From NCBI RefSeq assembly GCF_023716665.1, contig NZ_CP071860.1, positions 1 through 64,000 on the forward strand: 64,000 nt of DNA, in the 5' to 3' direction. Origin of the DNA: Vibrio sp. SCSIO 43135. Its GTDB lineage: Bacteria; Pseudomonadota; Gammaproteobacteria; Enterobacterales; Vibrionaceae. How positions within the stretch are numbered: position 1 is the first letter of the stretch; the number at the start of each line of letters is the position of its first letter. The notes under the pieces are model-generated. The model was not told the origin of the DNA. It was given only the letters and a program-made list of their open reading frames with translations, and searched no databases. Below, in pieces: positions 47,713 to 55,889 of this stretch. The position numbers and the translations under genes were made by a program.

Positions 47713-48549
47713 ATGCTAAGGCTATTCAAACACATTTCTTTTGGTCGCGAGGTTGCCAGCAGCGCTCATATGGCAGCGCTATTCACCGTGAGTGAGCAGC
47801 TAAAACCCATGACCGAGCTTGAGTTTGAATACGCGGAACAGACGATGGAAACCGCCTACGACTGGCTGTTTCCTTCCCCTAGTACGTGTGCATTTGCTAA
47901 CGCGGGCCACTTTAGTTTGCACGATCACAACGCTAATGGGTTCCAAGTTCGCCTGACTCACTTTCTAGGCCAGCGAGTGCTGCCCGTTGTGCTTGCCAAC
48001 ACACACGAAGCCTTACTGCATAGTTTGCCGTTTGTCAGCCTTGGCGGAAAAGAGGTCGGGATCATTCATATTGGAGCTCAGTTTCAACTGAAGCCCTCGT
48101 TGGAGCTCTGTGTCGGGTCGGCTTACCACTTTGCTTTATCACGATATAACGATTGCCGAGCGTTTTACTTAGGTATTGACGAAAACAGCATCGATGCGAA
48201 AACCATCGAATACGCGGAAGATTTAGGCTGTGATTGGATGACAGCGACAGAATGCACTTTTCGTAATCGCTTTCAGCTAAAAAGCCAGCTGAGCAGTTAT
48301 CTTGCCCATTGTGATGAAGTTGTGCTTGATATTGATCTTGCATCGTTGATGCCGCAAGCAATGGTAAACCTGTCTGCTCATCTCGAGTTACAGATGGCTA
48401 TGCGTATGATTCGACAATGCATGATGGCGGGTAAAGTGAAGTTGATACAAATGGTAGGGCAACACGAGAAAGTGGTGTACCACAAACATACTCAAAAGCT
48501 GTTGGCGGATATTGTACAAATGCTACCGAGTCGAAACCGAGCAGCTTAG
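47713..48549 (+). CDS. Arginase-fold protein lacking the metal ligands
   Basis: A 278-residue protein that I place with the ureohydrolase (arginase/agmatinase/formiminoglutamase) fold from three strand motifs. In active members these are GGDHS, DAHxD and SxDxDxxDP. Here the corresponding segments are VLANTHEA (94-101), IHIGAQFQL (118-126) and VVLDIDLASLMP (203-214), so almost all manganese ligands are missing. It is probably a non-enzymatic relative, perhaps a ligand sensor that works with the IclR protein encoded just upstream. The homology itself is inference from pattern and needs a profile search. Confidence 0.55.
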   Translation: MLRLFKHISFGREVASSAHMAALFTVSEQLKPMTELEFEYAEQTMETAYDWLFPSPSTCAFANAGHFSLHDHNANGFQVRLTHFLGQRVLPVVLANTHEALLHSLPFVSLGGKEVGIIHIGAQFQLKPSLELCVGSAYHFALSRYNDCRAFYLGIDENSIDAKTIEYAEDLGCDWMTATECTFRNRFQLKSQLSSYLAHCDEVVLDIDLASLMPQAMVNLSAHLELQMAMRMIRQCMMAGKVKLIQMVGQHEKVVYHKHTQKLLADIVQMLPSRNRAA

Positions 48550-48644
48550 TCGTTGAGCGGTGTGGTCTAGGAAGGAATTTTCTAGGGCGCTAAAAATGTT
48601 AAAGCTGGCATAAAGCCAGCTTAGTTTCGGTTGAGTGCTTGTTA

Positions 48645-48728
48645 CTATTTCTTTGTCGCGACTTTACTTGAGTCTTTCCAGTATTGGATGCGCACGCGAT
48701 GTAACTGAGCTTTTCTCATTTTTTTCAT
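48645..48728 (-). CDS. Possible 27-residue basic small protein
   Basis: A 27-codon frame beginning MKKMRKAQLHRVRIQYWKD, strongly basic, preceded by GAGGGACATT and followed by the hairpin AAGCTGGC-ATAAA-GCCAGCTT (48601-48622). It is one of few plausible coding features in the 447-bp gap 48550-48997; the rest of the gap holds a palindrome at 48862-48880. Translation is unproven. Confidence 0.3.
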   Translation of the reverse strand: MKKMRKAQLHRVRIQYWKDSSKVATKK

Positions 48729-48861
48729 AATGTCCCTCACTTTGATGATAGGGGCCCTTCACTGAGCTTTTAAACAAACGTTTTTCCTTTTGTGTACAAA
48801 TCGAATTTAGCTAGGTAAGCCAAACTTCGCCACGATCAAGTTCACATTTGTAGCTAAGTAA

Positions 48862-48880
48862 ACTGTACCATCTGTACAGT
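48862..48880. promoter_or_regulatory. Palindrome in large intergenic gap
   Basis: ACTGTAC-CATCT-GTACAGT, perfect 7-bp arms. It resembles a LexA box but has one base too many between CTGT and ACAG. It could be an operator for the small minus-strand gene downstream. Confidence 0.35.
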
Positions 48881-48997
48881 TATGTGATCTTTGTAACCCT
48901 TTTGAGGGATCCTTGCAAGTGCTTGAAAGTGAAAAGTCAGTTTTCATTAGCAATATTGCTGCGCGAACAAACACAATAATCCCTACAATTCATTAGC

Positions 48998-49156
48998 TTA
49001 GTTTTTAATCAAAGATAATCCAACGATAAGTAACACCAACCAGACAAAAACAGCCAGTTCGACCATCCATTCTTTGTCATCCCAGCCTAACCTCTGAAGT
49101 TCCGGTTGTGAAAAGTTGATCTCAATATCGTCGCAATATTCGTCTAATTCATTCAT
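48998..49156 (-). CDS. Small membrane protein
   Basis: A 52-residue protein: an acidic N-terminal half (MNELDEYCDDIEINFSQPEL) and a C-terminal membrane segment (VELAVFVWLVLLIVGLSLI). AAGGGC precedes the ATG at 49156. No family recognised. Confidence 0.5.
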   Translation of the reverse strand: MNELDEYCDDIEINFSQPELQRLGWDDKEWMVELAVFVWLVLLIVGLSLIKN

Positions 49157-49284
49157 ATTGTTGCCCTTATCTAACCAGTACAAAATAATTGTATGGCGAG
49201 AGCGGAGGGAGAAAAATCCAAACGTTTTGAACCATCGTTCACAATAATTGAAACTATCGGATACAAACTGAGTGAGAGAAAATA

Positions 49285-49629
49285 TTACCCTCTTAGGCCA
49301 ATAAGATTTCCAAATGGGTCTTCAACCTGACACATCGCCTGTCCGTGCTCGATATCCATTGGGCCACGGTATAACTTCGCCCCAATGGATTGAAAGTGTG
49401 CAAGCGCGCTCGCTAAGTCGCTCACCTGCCAATAGACCACGATTCCATTCTTGCCGGCCCCCACTTTTTCATCCGCTTGGACGATTTCAATCGCCAACCC
49501 TTCTAGGTCGAGTACTGTAAAGTCGAACTCGGGCAAGTACCTTGTCTTGGCGTTGGGAAAGGCTTGTTGGTACCAAGCAAGCCCTTGTTCTATATCTGGG
49601 ACGTGAATAAGGATGGCTGCGGGCGTCAT
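49285..49629 (-). CDS. VOC/glyoxalase-family protein
   Basis: A 114-residue single vicinal-oxygen-chelate domain (ILIHVPDIEQGLAWYQQAFP; IEHGQAMCQVEDPFGNLIGL). Typical metal ligands are only partly kept (His9, Glu48 and Glu107 are candidates). Members include dioxygenases, glyoxalase-like enzymes and antibiotic-binding proteins; no specific role can be assigned. Transcribed alone. Confidence 0.82.
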   Translation of the reverse strand: MTPAAILIHVPDIEQGLAWYQQAFPNAKTRYLPEFDFTVLDLEGLAIEIVQADEKVGAGKNGIVVYWQVSDLASALAHFQSIGAKLYRGPMDIEHGQAMCQVEDPFGNLIGLRG

Positions 49630-49712
49630 GGCATCACCTAAATTGGGGGGATGGAACTTCCAGAGTGTAGATCAAAAACGCACTCCGTTATTGGGCTCGA
49701 CAATGATAGCCA

Positions 49713-50324
49713 TTAGTTCTTGATCGCTAGTACTACACCGCAGGTTGCAAGTACGCTCGCGGAGAGTCGATTGAGTCGTTTACTGGCGCTTGGCTTTTTA
49801 AACATGCCGCTTGAAACTGCCGCTAAGTAAGCGTAGAGCAAGAGCACACTTCCTACAGATAAAGTTGATATGACGAATATCGTTATGGCATCAGATACCG
49901 TTAAAGATTGTAAATCAAGGAATGCAGGCAAGAAGCCCATATAGAAGAGTATTGCTTTGGGGTTAGATAAAGTCATGATTACCCCGATGGCAAAACTCGA
50001 TGTGCGAGTTGTCTTAATGTGTTTAGGCTGGGTAGAGCGCGCTTCAGATGTCCACATCACGTAGGCCAACCAGAAAAGGTAGGTTACTCCTAAATACTTG
50101 ATGATGACTGCAAATTCACCGAGTAGGTTGGCGATGGCAGAAAGCCCAGAAATGGCGAGAGTGATGAATATGAAATCGGCCATGACAACCCCAAAGATCA
50201 CTAATAGTCCCTGAGATAAGCCATAGGAAAGTGAGCGAGATACCACAGCAAGGACACTCGGCCCTGGAATGGCAGCGGAAAGCGCCATGGCTAAAAACAG
50301 TGCAAGAGAAGAGGTAATGGTCAT
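49713..50324 (-). CDS. LysE/RhtB-family exporter
   Basis: A 203-residue inner-membrane protein with the family motif AAIPGPSVLAVVSRSLSYG (near 17-35) and MTLSNPKAILFYMGFLPAFLDL (near 116-137), with five or six membrane segments. Probably an amino-acid or metabolite exporter. Different from the LysE protein at 18747-19373; no regulator is adjacent. Confidence 0.87.
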   Translation of the reverse strand: MTITSSLALFLAMALSAAIPGPSVLAVVSRSLSYGLSQGLLVIFGVVMADFIFITLAISGLSAIANLLGEFAVIIKYLGVTYLFWLAYVMWTSEARSTQPKHIKTTRTSSFAIGVIMTLSNPKAILFYMGFLPAFLDLQSLTVSDAITIFVISTLSVGSVLLLYAYLAAVSSGMFKKPSASKRLNRLSASVLATCGVVLAIKN

Positions 50325-50390
50325 AACGGGCCTATCTGTGATGTAGAGTTCATTGCTTTTCTCTTGTTGTTTGACTTTAAGTTTTCATCG

Positions 50391-50777
50391 CTAGGCGAGC
50401 TTTTGTCGAATCTCGTCGACATGATGTTCAAACTGCTTTTTGATTGCGGGCTTGTTCGTTTTGGCGATCGTTATCCATTGCAATCCGGTTTCATCGGCAT
50501 GACGAAATTCCACCTGAAGCTCATACTTTCGAATCGTGGTTAGGGCAGCCAGTGCCCCGATAACAATAGAAATAGGGCCGGTTAAGATGCCAAACCCATC
50601 AGGGCAAATCATCCATACGACACTAGAGACGATTAGCCCAACAGTCACCACCTTGAGCGCATGATCTTTGAACGTATTACTCTTCACTCGAGCGGCATTA
50701 ATTTTGGAAAGTGAGTATTGGTCTTTTTTAAACCGAACGTTCGCGTTATCGATCGAGAAACCACTAAGTTTAGTCAT
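50391..50777 (-). CDS. DUF6232-like membrane protein
   Basis: A 128-residue protein with a short N-terminal beta segment (VRFKKDQYSLSKINAARV), two membrane segments (about 45-62 and 66-83) and a C-terminal LQVEFRHADETGLQWITIAKTNK. The plan matches DUF6232 proteins, often found near secretion or toxin loci. No function known. Confidence 0.65.
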   Translation of the reverse strand: MTKLSGFSIDNANVRFKKDQYSLSKINAARVKSNTFKDHALKVVTVGLIVSSVVWMICPDGFGILTGPISIVIGALAALTTIRKYELQVEFRHADETGLQWITIAKTNKPAIKKQFEHHVDEIRQKLA

Positions 50778-50951
50778 GAACAGCTCCTAGCATGATTAAG
50801 TATAAGTGTTTGAATTTTATATATTGATGGAGATTATCGTTATAAGGTGATTAATGCTACTAATTTCTCATAAGTGTGGTGATTTATGTGTTCTTATGTA
50901 TTGATATTGCGAATGCTTGTGGGTGAAATTGCCGTAGTTACTTGTGCTTAA

Positions 50952-50966
50952 ATTTACATTGTAAAA
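50952..50966. other. parS2 site 5
   Basis: TTTACATTGTAAA at 50953-50965 is a perfect parS2, about 50 kb from the origin side of the window, in the 294-bp gap before the SDR gene. Confidence 0.85.
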
Positions 50967-51034
50967 CTTGCCTCAAAAATAATTAGCTGAGCAGGAAATG
51001 GGTACCAAACACTAGTCAAATTGTCGATAAAAAT

Positions 51035-51053
51035 GCAAACTATTCTCATTATC
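51035..51053 (+). promoter_or_regulatory. Candidate Fur box
   Basis: GCAAACTATTCTCATTATC resembles a Fur site; the reading AATGAGAATAGTTTGCATT (one base shifted) agrees with the Vibrio Fur consensus at 15 of 19 positions. It lies 18 bp before the SDR gene. Confidence 0.35.
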
Positions 51054-51071
51054 AAGGTGTGAGGTGGGAAA

Positions 51072-51704
51072 ATGGAAAAAATCGCGATTTGGGGAGCTGC
51101 CAGCGGCCTCGGTGCTGCTATGGCGGAGTATTACTACAGGCAAGGCTTTGAGGTGATTGCAATTGCTAGAGAACCGACCAACAACTCCAACCTAGCAAAA
51201 TGGGGAATCGCTACCATTAGTTGTGATGCAACCGATCAGCAGCAAGTGATAAATACAGTACAAGCACTGCCAAAGGGCACGATCAATATTTCTTCAATGG
51301 GCAGTTTTAACGCAGAAGTGCCTGTTGACTATATAGGGCACCGTCATGTGATTGATGCTCTTGAGCAGTCCAAGAACGCGCGCTTCTTGCTGATAACATC
51401 GTTAGGCTGTGGTGACTCGTGGCAGTATTTATCGGAACGTTCAAAACGAGGGTTTGGTGCTGCTGTAAGAGAAAAGTCGCTGGCAGAATCTTGGCTACAT
51501 ACCAGTGGTTTAGATTTTACCATTTTGCGTCCGGGGGGCTTGAAAGATGGTGACGCAACGGGGTTAGGGGAGTTGTCTCAGGGGACTGAAGTACATGGCC
51601 TGATTACTCGAACAGAAGTCGCAAGGCTTAGCCATGAGTTACTAAACAGCAAAACCAGCATTGGCCAAGTGTATCAGTGCGTTGACCCTAGTTTATCGTA
51701 TTGA
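51072..51704 (+). CDS. NAD(P)-binding atypical SDR protein
   Basis: A 210-residue Rossmann protein of the NAD(P)H-binding atypical short-chain dehydrogenase type. The nucleotide motif is IWGAASGLGAAMAEYY (near 5-20) and the domain continues through SSMGSFN, RFLLITSLGCGDSW and FTILRPGGLKDGDATG, as in CC3/YtfG-like proteins. The classical YxxxK pair is not evident, so redox activity is uncertain. A Fur-like site precedes it, suggesting iron control. Confidence 0.8.
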   Translation: MEKIAIWGAASGLGAAMAEYYYRQGFEVIAIAREPTNNSNLAKWGIATISCDATDQQQVINTVQALPKGTINISSMGSFNAEVPVDYIGHRHVIDALEQSKNARFLLITSLGCGDSWQYLSERSKRGFGAAVREKSLAESWLHTSGLDFTILRPGGLKDGDATGLGELSQGTEVHGLITRTEVARLSHELLNSKTSIGQVYQCVDPSLSY

Positions 51705-51720
51705 AGATAAACTCAGAAAA

Positions 51721-51749
51721 AAGAAGAGCCGTTGTCTACGGCTCTTCTT
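51721..51749. terminator. Bidirectional terminator
   Basis: AAGAAGAGCCG-TTGTCTA-CGGCTCTTCTT, flanked by an A-run on the left, between convergent SDR and ABC transporter genes. Confidence 0.8.
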
Positions 51750-51768
51750 CATTGTGGAGGTATGCTGA

Positions 51769-53619
51769 TTAAGCGGTTTTAGGTTGTTCGACTTCTTCGC
51801 CAATAAAACCGCCCGTTTGGTGAGCCCAAAGTTGAGCATAAATGCCGTTTTGTGCCACTAGCTCCTTATGCGTACCTTGCTCTACGATGTTGCCTTTATC
51901 CAATACGATTAGGCGATCCATCGCAGCGATGGTCGATAAGCGGTGGGCAATCGCTATGACGGTTTTGCCTTCCATTAGCTCGTTGAGGCTTTCTTGAATC
52001 GCAGCTTCAACTTCTGAGTCGAGTGCCGATGTCGCTTCATCTAGTACCAGTAATGGCGCATCTTTCAGCAGCACCCGTGAAATAGCGATACGCTGGCGTT
52101 GCCCCCCGGATAGTTTCACACCTCGTTCACCAACCTGAGCATCGTAGCCTAAGTTACCAAATGGGTCGGTAAGCGTTTCAATGAACTCATGAGCATGGGC
52201 TTGTTTGGTCGCTTTGATCATATCTTCTTCACTCGCATCTGGATTACCGTAAAGGATGTTGTCCTTAATTGAGCGGTGAAGCAGTGAGGTATCTTGTGTC
52301 ACCATACCGATGTTGCTGCGCAAAGAGTCTTGTGTGACGTCGGAAATAACTTGTCCGTCGATCTTAATCTTTCCGCTTTCAACATCATGGAAACGCAGCA
52401 GCAAGTTCACTAGTGTGGATTTACCTGCACCAGAACGCCCGACTAAGCCGACTTTCTCACCCGGTTTAATATCGAGGTTTAGGTTGCTGATCACCCCTTT
52501 GTTTTCACCGTAGTGGAAACTAACGTCTTCAAACGAGATACCGCCTTGTGGCACTTCTAGAGGTTTTGCGTCTTTTTTGTCTTGAATATCGATAGGTTTA
52601 GACAGAGTTTTCATCCCATCCACTACTGTGCCCATGTTTTCGAATAACGAGCCAACTTCCCACATGATCCACATCGACATACCGTTAATACGCAGAGCCA
52701 AACTGATCGCAATGGCAATAGCACCGATACTGATTGAGTTGTCCATCCATAGGAAGATAGACAATGCAGCAATCGAGAACACCAAAATGTAGTTAGTGAT
52801 TTCTACCGCGACGTCAAAACCAGTGACTAAGCGCATTTGGCGATAAACGGTATCTAAGAAGCCTTTCATGCCTTTTTCGGCGTAGTCGGTTTCTCGTTTA
52901 CTGTGAGAGAACAGTTTAACCGTTGCGATGTTGGTGTAACTGTCGACGATACGTCCGGTCATCATGGAGCGAGCATCGGCTTGCTCGGAAGCGACATTCT
53001 TTAATTTCGGTACAAAGTAAATTTGGATGCCAATGTAGCAACAAAGCCAAATGAGCATCGGGATCATCAAGCGCCAGTCAGCCTGTGCTAGAAGCACAAT
53101 GATTGAAGTGAAATACACCGATACATAGACAAACACGTCCATCGTCTTCATCACCGTTTCCCTAACAGCGAGTGAAGTCTGCATGACTTTAGTGGCGACG
53201 CGACCTGCGAAATCATCTTGGTAGAAGTTTAGGCTCTGCTTAAGCAAGTAGCGGTGAGCTAACCAACGTATCGACATTGGGTAGTTACCTAATAAAGTTT
53301 GGTGAATGAGCAGAGAGTAACCAATGACTAATATCGGCATCACGATAAGCAGCAGGGCACCATAACCGATCAGCATTGAGCTATTTTCTTGCCAGAAGGT
53401 CTCTGGATTGCTGTTTGACAGCCAATCAACCAGCTGACCCATTGCACCGAATAGTGACACTTCTACGATCGCCACAATTGTCGACATGATCGACATAATG
53501 ATCAGTGGTACTTCAAAGCCACGAGTGTAATAACGACAAAATGCGAAGATCCCCTTAGGGGGTTGCCCTGGTTCTTCTTCGGGGAAAGGCTTAGTAAACC
53601 CTTCGAACTTCTTAAACAT
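51769..53619 (-). CDS. ABC exporter, fused membrane and ATPase domains
   Basis: A 616-residue half-transporter with six membrane segments (about 30-320) and a C-terminal ATPase: Walker A GRSGAGKST (near 398), signature LSGGQRQRIAISR, Walker B LLVLDEATSALD and the histidine switch IAIAHRLST. It would work as a homodimer exporting a lipid, peptide or drug. AAAGGAATA precedes the ATG. No accessory protein is adjacent. Confidence 0.9.
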   Translation of the reverse strand: MFKKFEGFTKPFPEEEPGQPPKGIFAFCRYYTRGFEVPLIIMSIMSTIVAIVEVSLFGAMGQLVDWLSNSNPETFWQENSSMLIGYGALLLIVMPILVIGYSLLIHQTLLGNYPMSIRWLAHRYLLKQSLNFYQDDFAGRVATKVMQTSLAVRETVMKTMDVFVYVSVYFTSIIVLLAQADWRLMIPMLIWLCCYIGIQIYFVPKLKNVASEQADARSMMTGRIVDSYTNIATVKLFSHSKRETDYAEKGMKGFLDTVYRQMRLVTGFDVAVEITNYILVFSIAALSIFLWMDNSISIGAIAIAISLALRINGMSMWIMWEVGSLFENMGTVVDGMKTLSKPIDIQDKKDAKPLEVPQGGISFEDVSFHYGENKGVISNLNLDIKPGEKVGLVGRSGAGKSTLVNLLLRFHDVESGKIKIDGQVISDVTQDSLRSNIGMVTQDTSLLHRSIKDNILYGNPDASEEDMIKATKQAHAHEFIETLTDPFGNLGYDAQVGERGVKLSGGQRQRIAISRVLLKDAPLLVLDEATSALDSEVEAAIQESLNELMEGKTVIAIAHRLSTIAAMDRLIVLDKGNIVEQGTHKELVAQNGIYAQLWAHQTGGFIGEEVEQPKTA

Positions 53620-53929
53620 AAATATTCCTTTGAGCTCGTCTCACAGTGTATCCATCTGCAGTTAATAGGCTTAGTGAGAGAAATAGACAGGCTGAATAAT
53701 GGTATACCGATTAGTATGAAATGTAACTAGTATCAAATGAGTAACTTTGTGCATATTATGCGAAAAATTCACATATATAGAATTGGTGACAATAAAAATT
53801 ACCGCCATATCCATAATATCCAGTTAGAAGTGGGTGTGATTTTACAATGTTACCTAGTATTTCAGTAAAATCGACGTTAACAATATGTTTACAATCGCAG
53901 TTATTCAGTGATTAAAAAGAGTTTCTCAG
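53620..53929. other. Divergent intergenic region
   Basis: 310 bp, very A/T-rich, between the ABC transporter and CtlX-like genes. It must carry both promoters, but no confident elements or repeats were seen apart from a degenerate parS2-like half site at 53840. Confidence 0.4.
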
Positions 53930-54907
53930 ATGCTAAAGGAACAAACGCTTACTTTTGCCAAACCGCACAACGTGCAAAACGCTAACTGTGTCGTGATGGT
54001 TCCACCAAAAGAATTTAAGTTCAATGCTGAGACAGCTGAAGATAATGAATTTCAGCACCAAGTAGATTTAACCACGCAGCAAATCAGAGAAAAGACCATG
54101 GTCGAGTTTAAAGCTATGGTGGCATCGCTGCGCCGTGAAGGCGTTCAAGTCGTCGAGTTTGACTATCCGTTATCAGACGTTGAAACTCCGGATGCGGTAT
54201 TCCCTAATAACTGGTTCAGCACCACCATTGATGGCTCGCTATACACTTTCCCGATGGCGTGTGAAAACCGTCAGCATGAAGTTCGCCCAGACGCGCTTAT
54301 TGAAGCGCTGACGGCTTCGGGGCGTCATGTGACTCACCAAGATTCGCTAGAAGATTATTTGTCTGATAACGCACACTTAGAAAGTACTGGTGTGATGGTA
54401 ATCGATCACTTAAATAAGACAATTTATGCTGCGCTCTCTCAGCGTTGTGATCGTGAAGTATTAGAAGATTATGCAAAGCGCACTGGTTATGGCCGAGTAG
54501 TGTCATTTCAAACCGCATTGCCTTCCGGTCATCCGATTTATCACACTAACGTGATGATGGCGATTGGCGAAGGTTTCTGCGTGATTTGTGATGAAGTGAT
54601 ACCTGAGTTTGAACGTCGTTTTGTCCTTAAATCCTTGGCGAAAGATAAGCAAGTCATCTCTATCTCTATTGAGCAGATGAACCGCTTCTGCGGCAATATT
54701 CTGCAATTGGAGACGGTTAACGGAGACAAAGTTATCGCCATGTCGCAATCGGCGTTCGATGCCTTTTCACCGGCTCAGAGAGCTCAGCTTTCGAGTCACG
54801 GTAAACTGCTTCCTTTCGATGTTCGTACGATTGAAGATATCGGTGGTGGTAGTGTGCGCTGCATGCTTGGCGAAGTTTTCTTACCTAAGCGAGTTAACGC
54901 GTTGTGA
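53930..54907 (+). CDS. CtlX-like amidinohydrolase (citrulline/arginine deiminase group)
   Basis: A 325-residue guanidino-group modifying enzyme. FPNNWFSTTIDGSLYTFPM (near 87-105) and the C-terminal GGGSVRCMLGEVFLP with the catalytic cysteine (near 312) match the arginine-deiminase-related/CtlX group, which hydrolyses guanidino or ureido compounds such as citrulline. Glu and His residues in HLESTGVMVIDH are the expected catalytic partners. Transcribed alone and ended by a hairpin. Confidence 0.85.
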   Translation: MLKEQTLTFAKPHNVQNANCVVMVPPKEFKFNAETAEDNEFQHQVDLTTQQIREKTMVEFKAMVASLRREGVQVVEFDYPLSDVETPDAVFPNNWFSTTIDGSLYTFPMACENRQHEVRPDALIEALTASGRHVTHQDSLEDYLSDNAHLESTGVMVIDHLNKTIYAALSQRCDREVLEDYAKRTGYGRVVSFQTALPSGHPIYHTNVMMAIGEGFCVICDEVIPEFERRFVLKSLAKDKQVISISIEQMNRFCGNILQLETVNGDKVIAMSQSAFDAFSPAQRAQLSSHGKLLPFDVRTIEDIGGGSVRCMLGEVFLPKRVNAL

Positions 54908-54910
54908 TGT

Positions 54911-54938
54911 ATAAGGGAGAGCAAATGCTCTCCCTTAT
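54911..54938. terminator. Bidirectional terminator
   Basis: ATAAGGGAGAGCA-AA-TGCTCTCCCTTAT between convergent genes. Confidence 0.85.
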
Positions 54939-54940
54939 TA

Positions 54941-55711
54941 TTAGAATTGAATAGCCCAACCAACTAGAAAGCCTTGGGAAGCGGTATTGTAGGCAAAAAC
55001 ATCACCGTTATCGTAATCCACCCAAGTGGATTTATAGGCCAGGTTGAGATCAGACCAACTGTTTATTTGGTAGCGCACACCTGTTAGCACTGAACTTGTA
55101 AAATCTGTGTCGCTTCCAAGTCCGACATCTACGCTCGCGTGAAAATGCCAATCTTCACTAAGCGAGTTCGTCCACCGAATTCCTACCAGATAATCTATCC
55201 AGTCTTCATCGAGCGATTTCGCTTTATCTAGAGCACCTCCCTGTGTATACAGTTTGGCGTCGATGTCGTTGTCCCACCAACGGATTCCAGCCATATAGTC
55301 TATGGCGCCAACCTCGTACTCAACGCGTTTGAATCCTTTGGCTTCAAGCACACCTTGCCGGATGTCTACATTCCCTTTCAATAATTCCAAGTTAGTGTCC
55401 AACACGGCATCGGAGTGACCACTGAGCTTCATAAAGCTGTAATCAACGTAGTAACCCCATTGATTGGCGTAAATACCTTCAAGGCGAAGCATTGCTCCCA
55501 TATCGATATGATCCATGATGAAAGCAGGATCAATATCTACATCAGTGGAGAGGTCTCCAATTCGGCTGTCTCCCCGAATGTTCAATGCCAATGCATAGAT
55601 CTCCATGCTGTGTCGCCATTGTGAATGCGCTTCTGTTTCGGATATATCGCTAGCATCAGCAGAACAAGCAGCCCAAAGCATACCGAGACAAAAAATATTC
55701 CTTTTTTCCAC
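54941..55711 (-). CDS. Outer-membrane beta-barrel protein
   Basis: A 256-residue exported protein (signal cleavage near ADA-SDI). Alternating strands such as MLRLEGIYANQWGYYVDYSFMKLSG, YMAGIRWWDNDIDAKLYTQ, YLVGIRWTNSLSEDWHFHASVDVGLG and a C-terminal WAIQF indicate an eight-strand type barrel. The repeated GIRWxxx motif is seen in many unannotated proteobacterial barrels. It is divergent from the aldehyde dehydrogenase gene. Confidence 0.72.
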   Translation of the reverse strand: MEKRNIFCLGMLWAACSADASDISETEAHSQWRHSMEIYALALNIRGDSRIGDLSTDVDIDPAFIMDHIDMGAMLRLEGIYANQWGYYVDYSFMKLSGHSDAVLDTNLELLKGNVDIRQGVLEAKGFKRVEYEVGAIDYMAGIRWWDNDIDAKLYTQGGALDKAKSLDEDWIDYLVGIRWTNSLSEDWHFHASVDVGLGSDTDFTSSVLTGVRYQINSWSDLNLAYKSTWVDYDNGDVFAYNTASQGFLVGWAIQF

Positions 55712-55832
55712 CTCTCACGACCCTCTTTTATGTGTTTTGATTCATATATTTAAGGTAGTTCATATTTGCTGAATTGATCAGAAAATCGCCTTTTTGTTTA
55801 AAAACCTCTGACATACAATTGACAATACGCAC

Positions 55833-55850
55833 CTAGACCGACCGGTTTGT
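55833..55850 (+). promoter_or_regulatory. TetR/NemR-like operator before aldehyde dehydrogenase
   Basis: CTAGACCGACCGGTTTGT is identical to the sequence at 57895-57912 before the alcohol dehydrogenase. The core AGACC-N4-GGTTT is nearly the NemR box (AGACC-N4-GGTCT). AATTGACA lies at the same distance upstream in both. Confidence 0.7.
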
Positions 55851-55889
55851 TTTGTTTATTGTGTATGCAAATTAACCACGAGGTGATGT

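Noticed and set aside
48862..48880. SOS (LexA) box
   Set aside because: Spacing between CTGT and ACAG is 9, not 8, and no SOS gene is adjacent.
53838..53852. TTTTACAATGTTACC, parS2-like
   Set aside because: Only one half matches; the right half is GTTACC in place of GTAAA.
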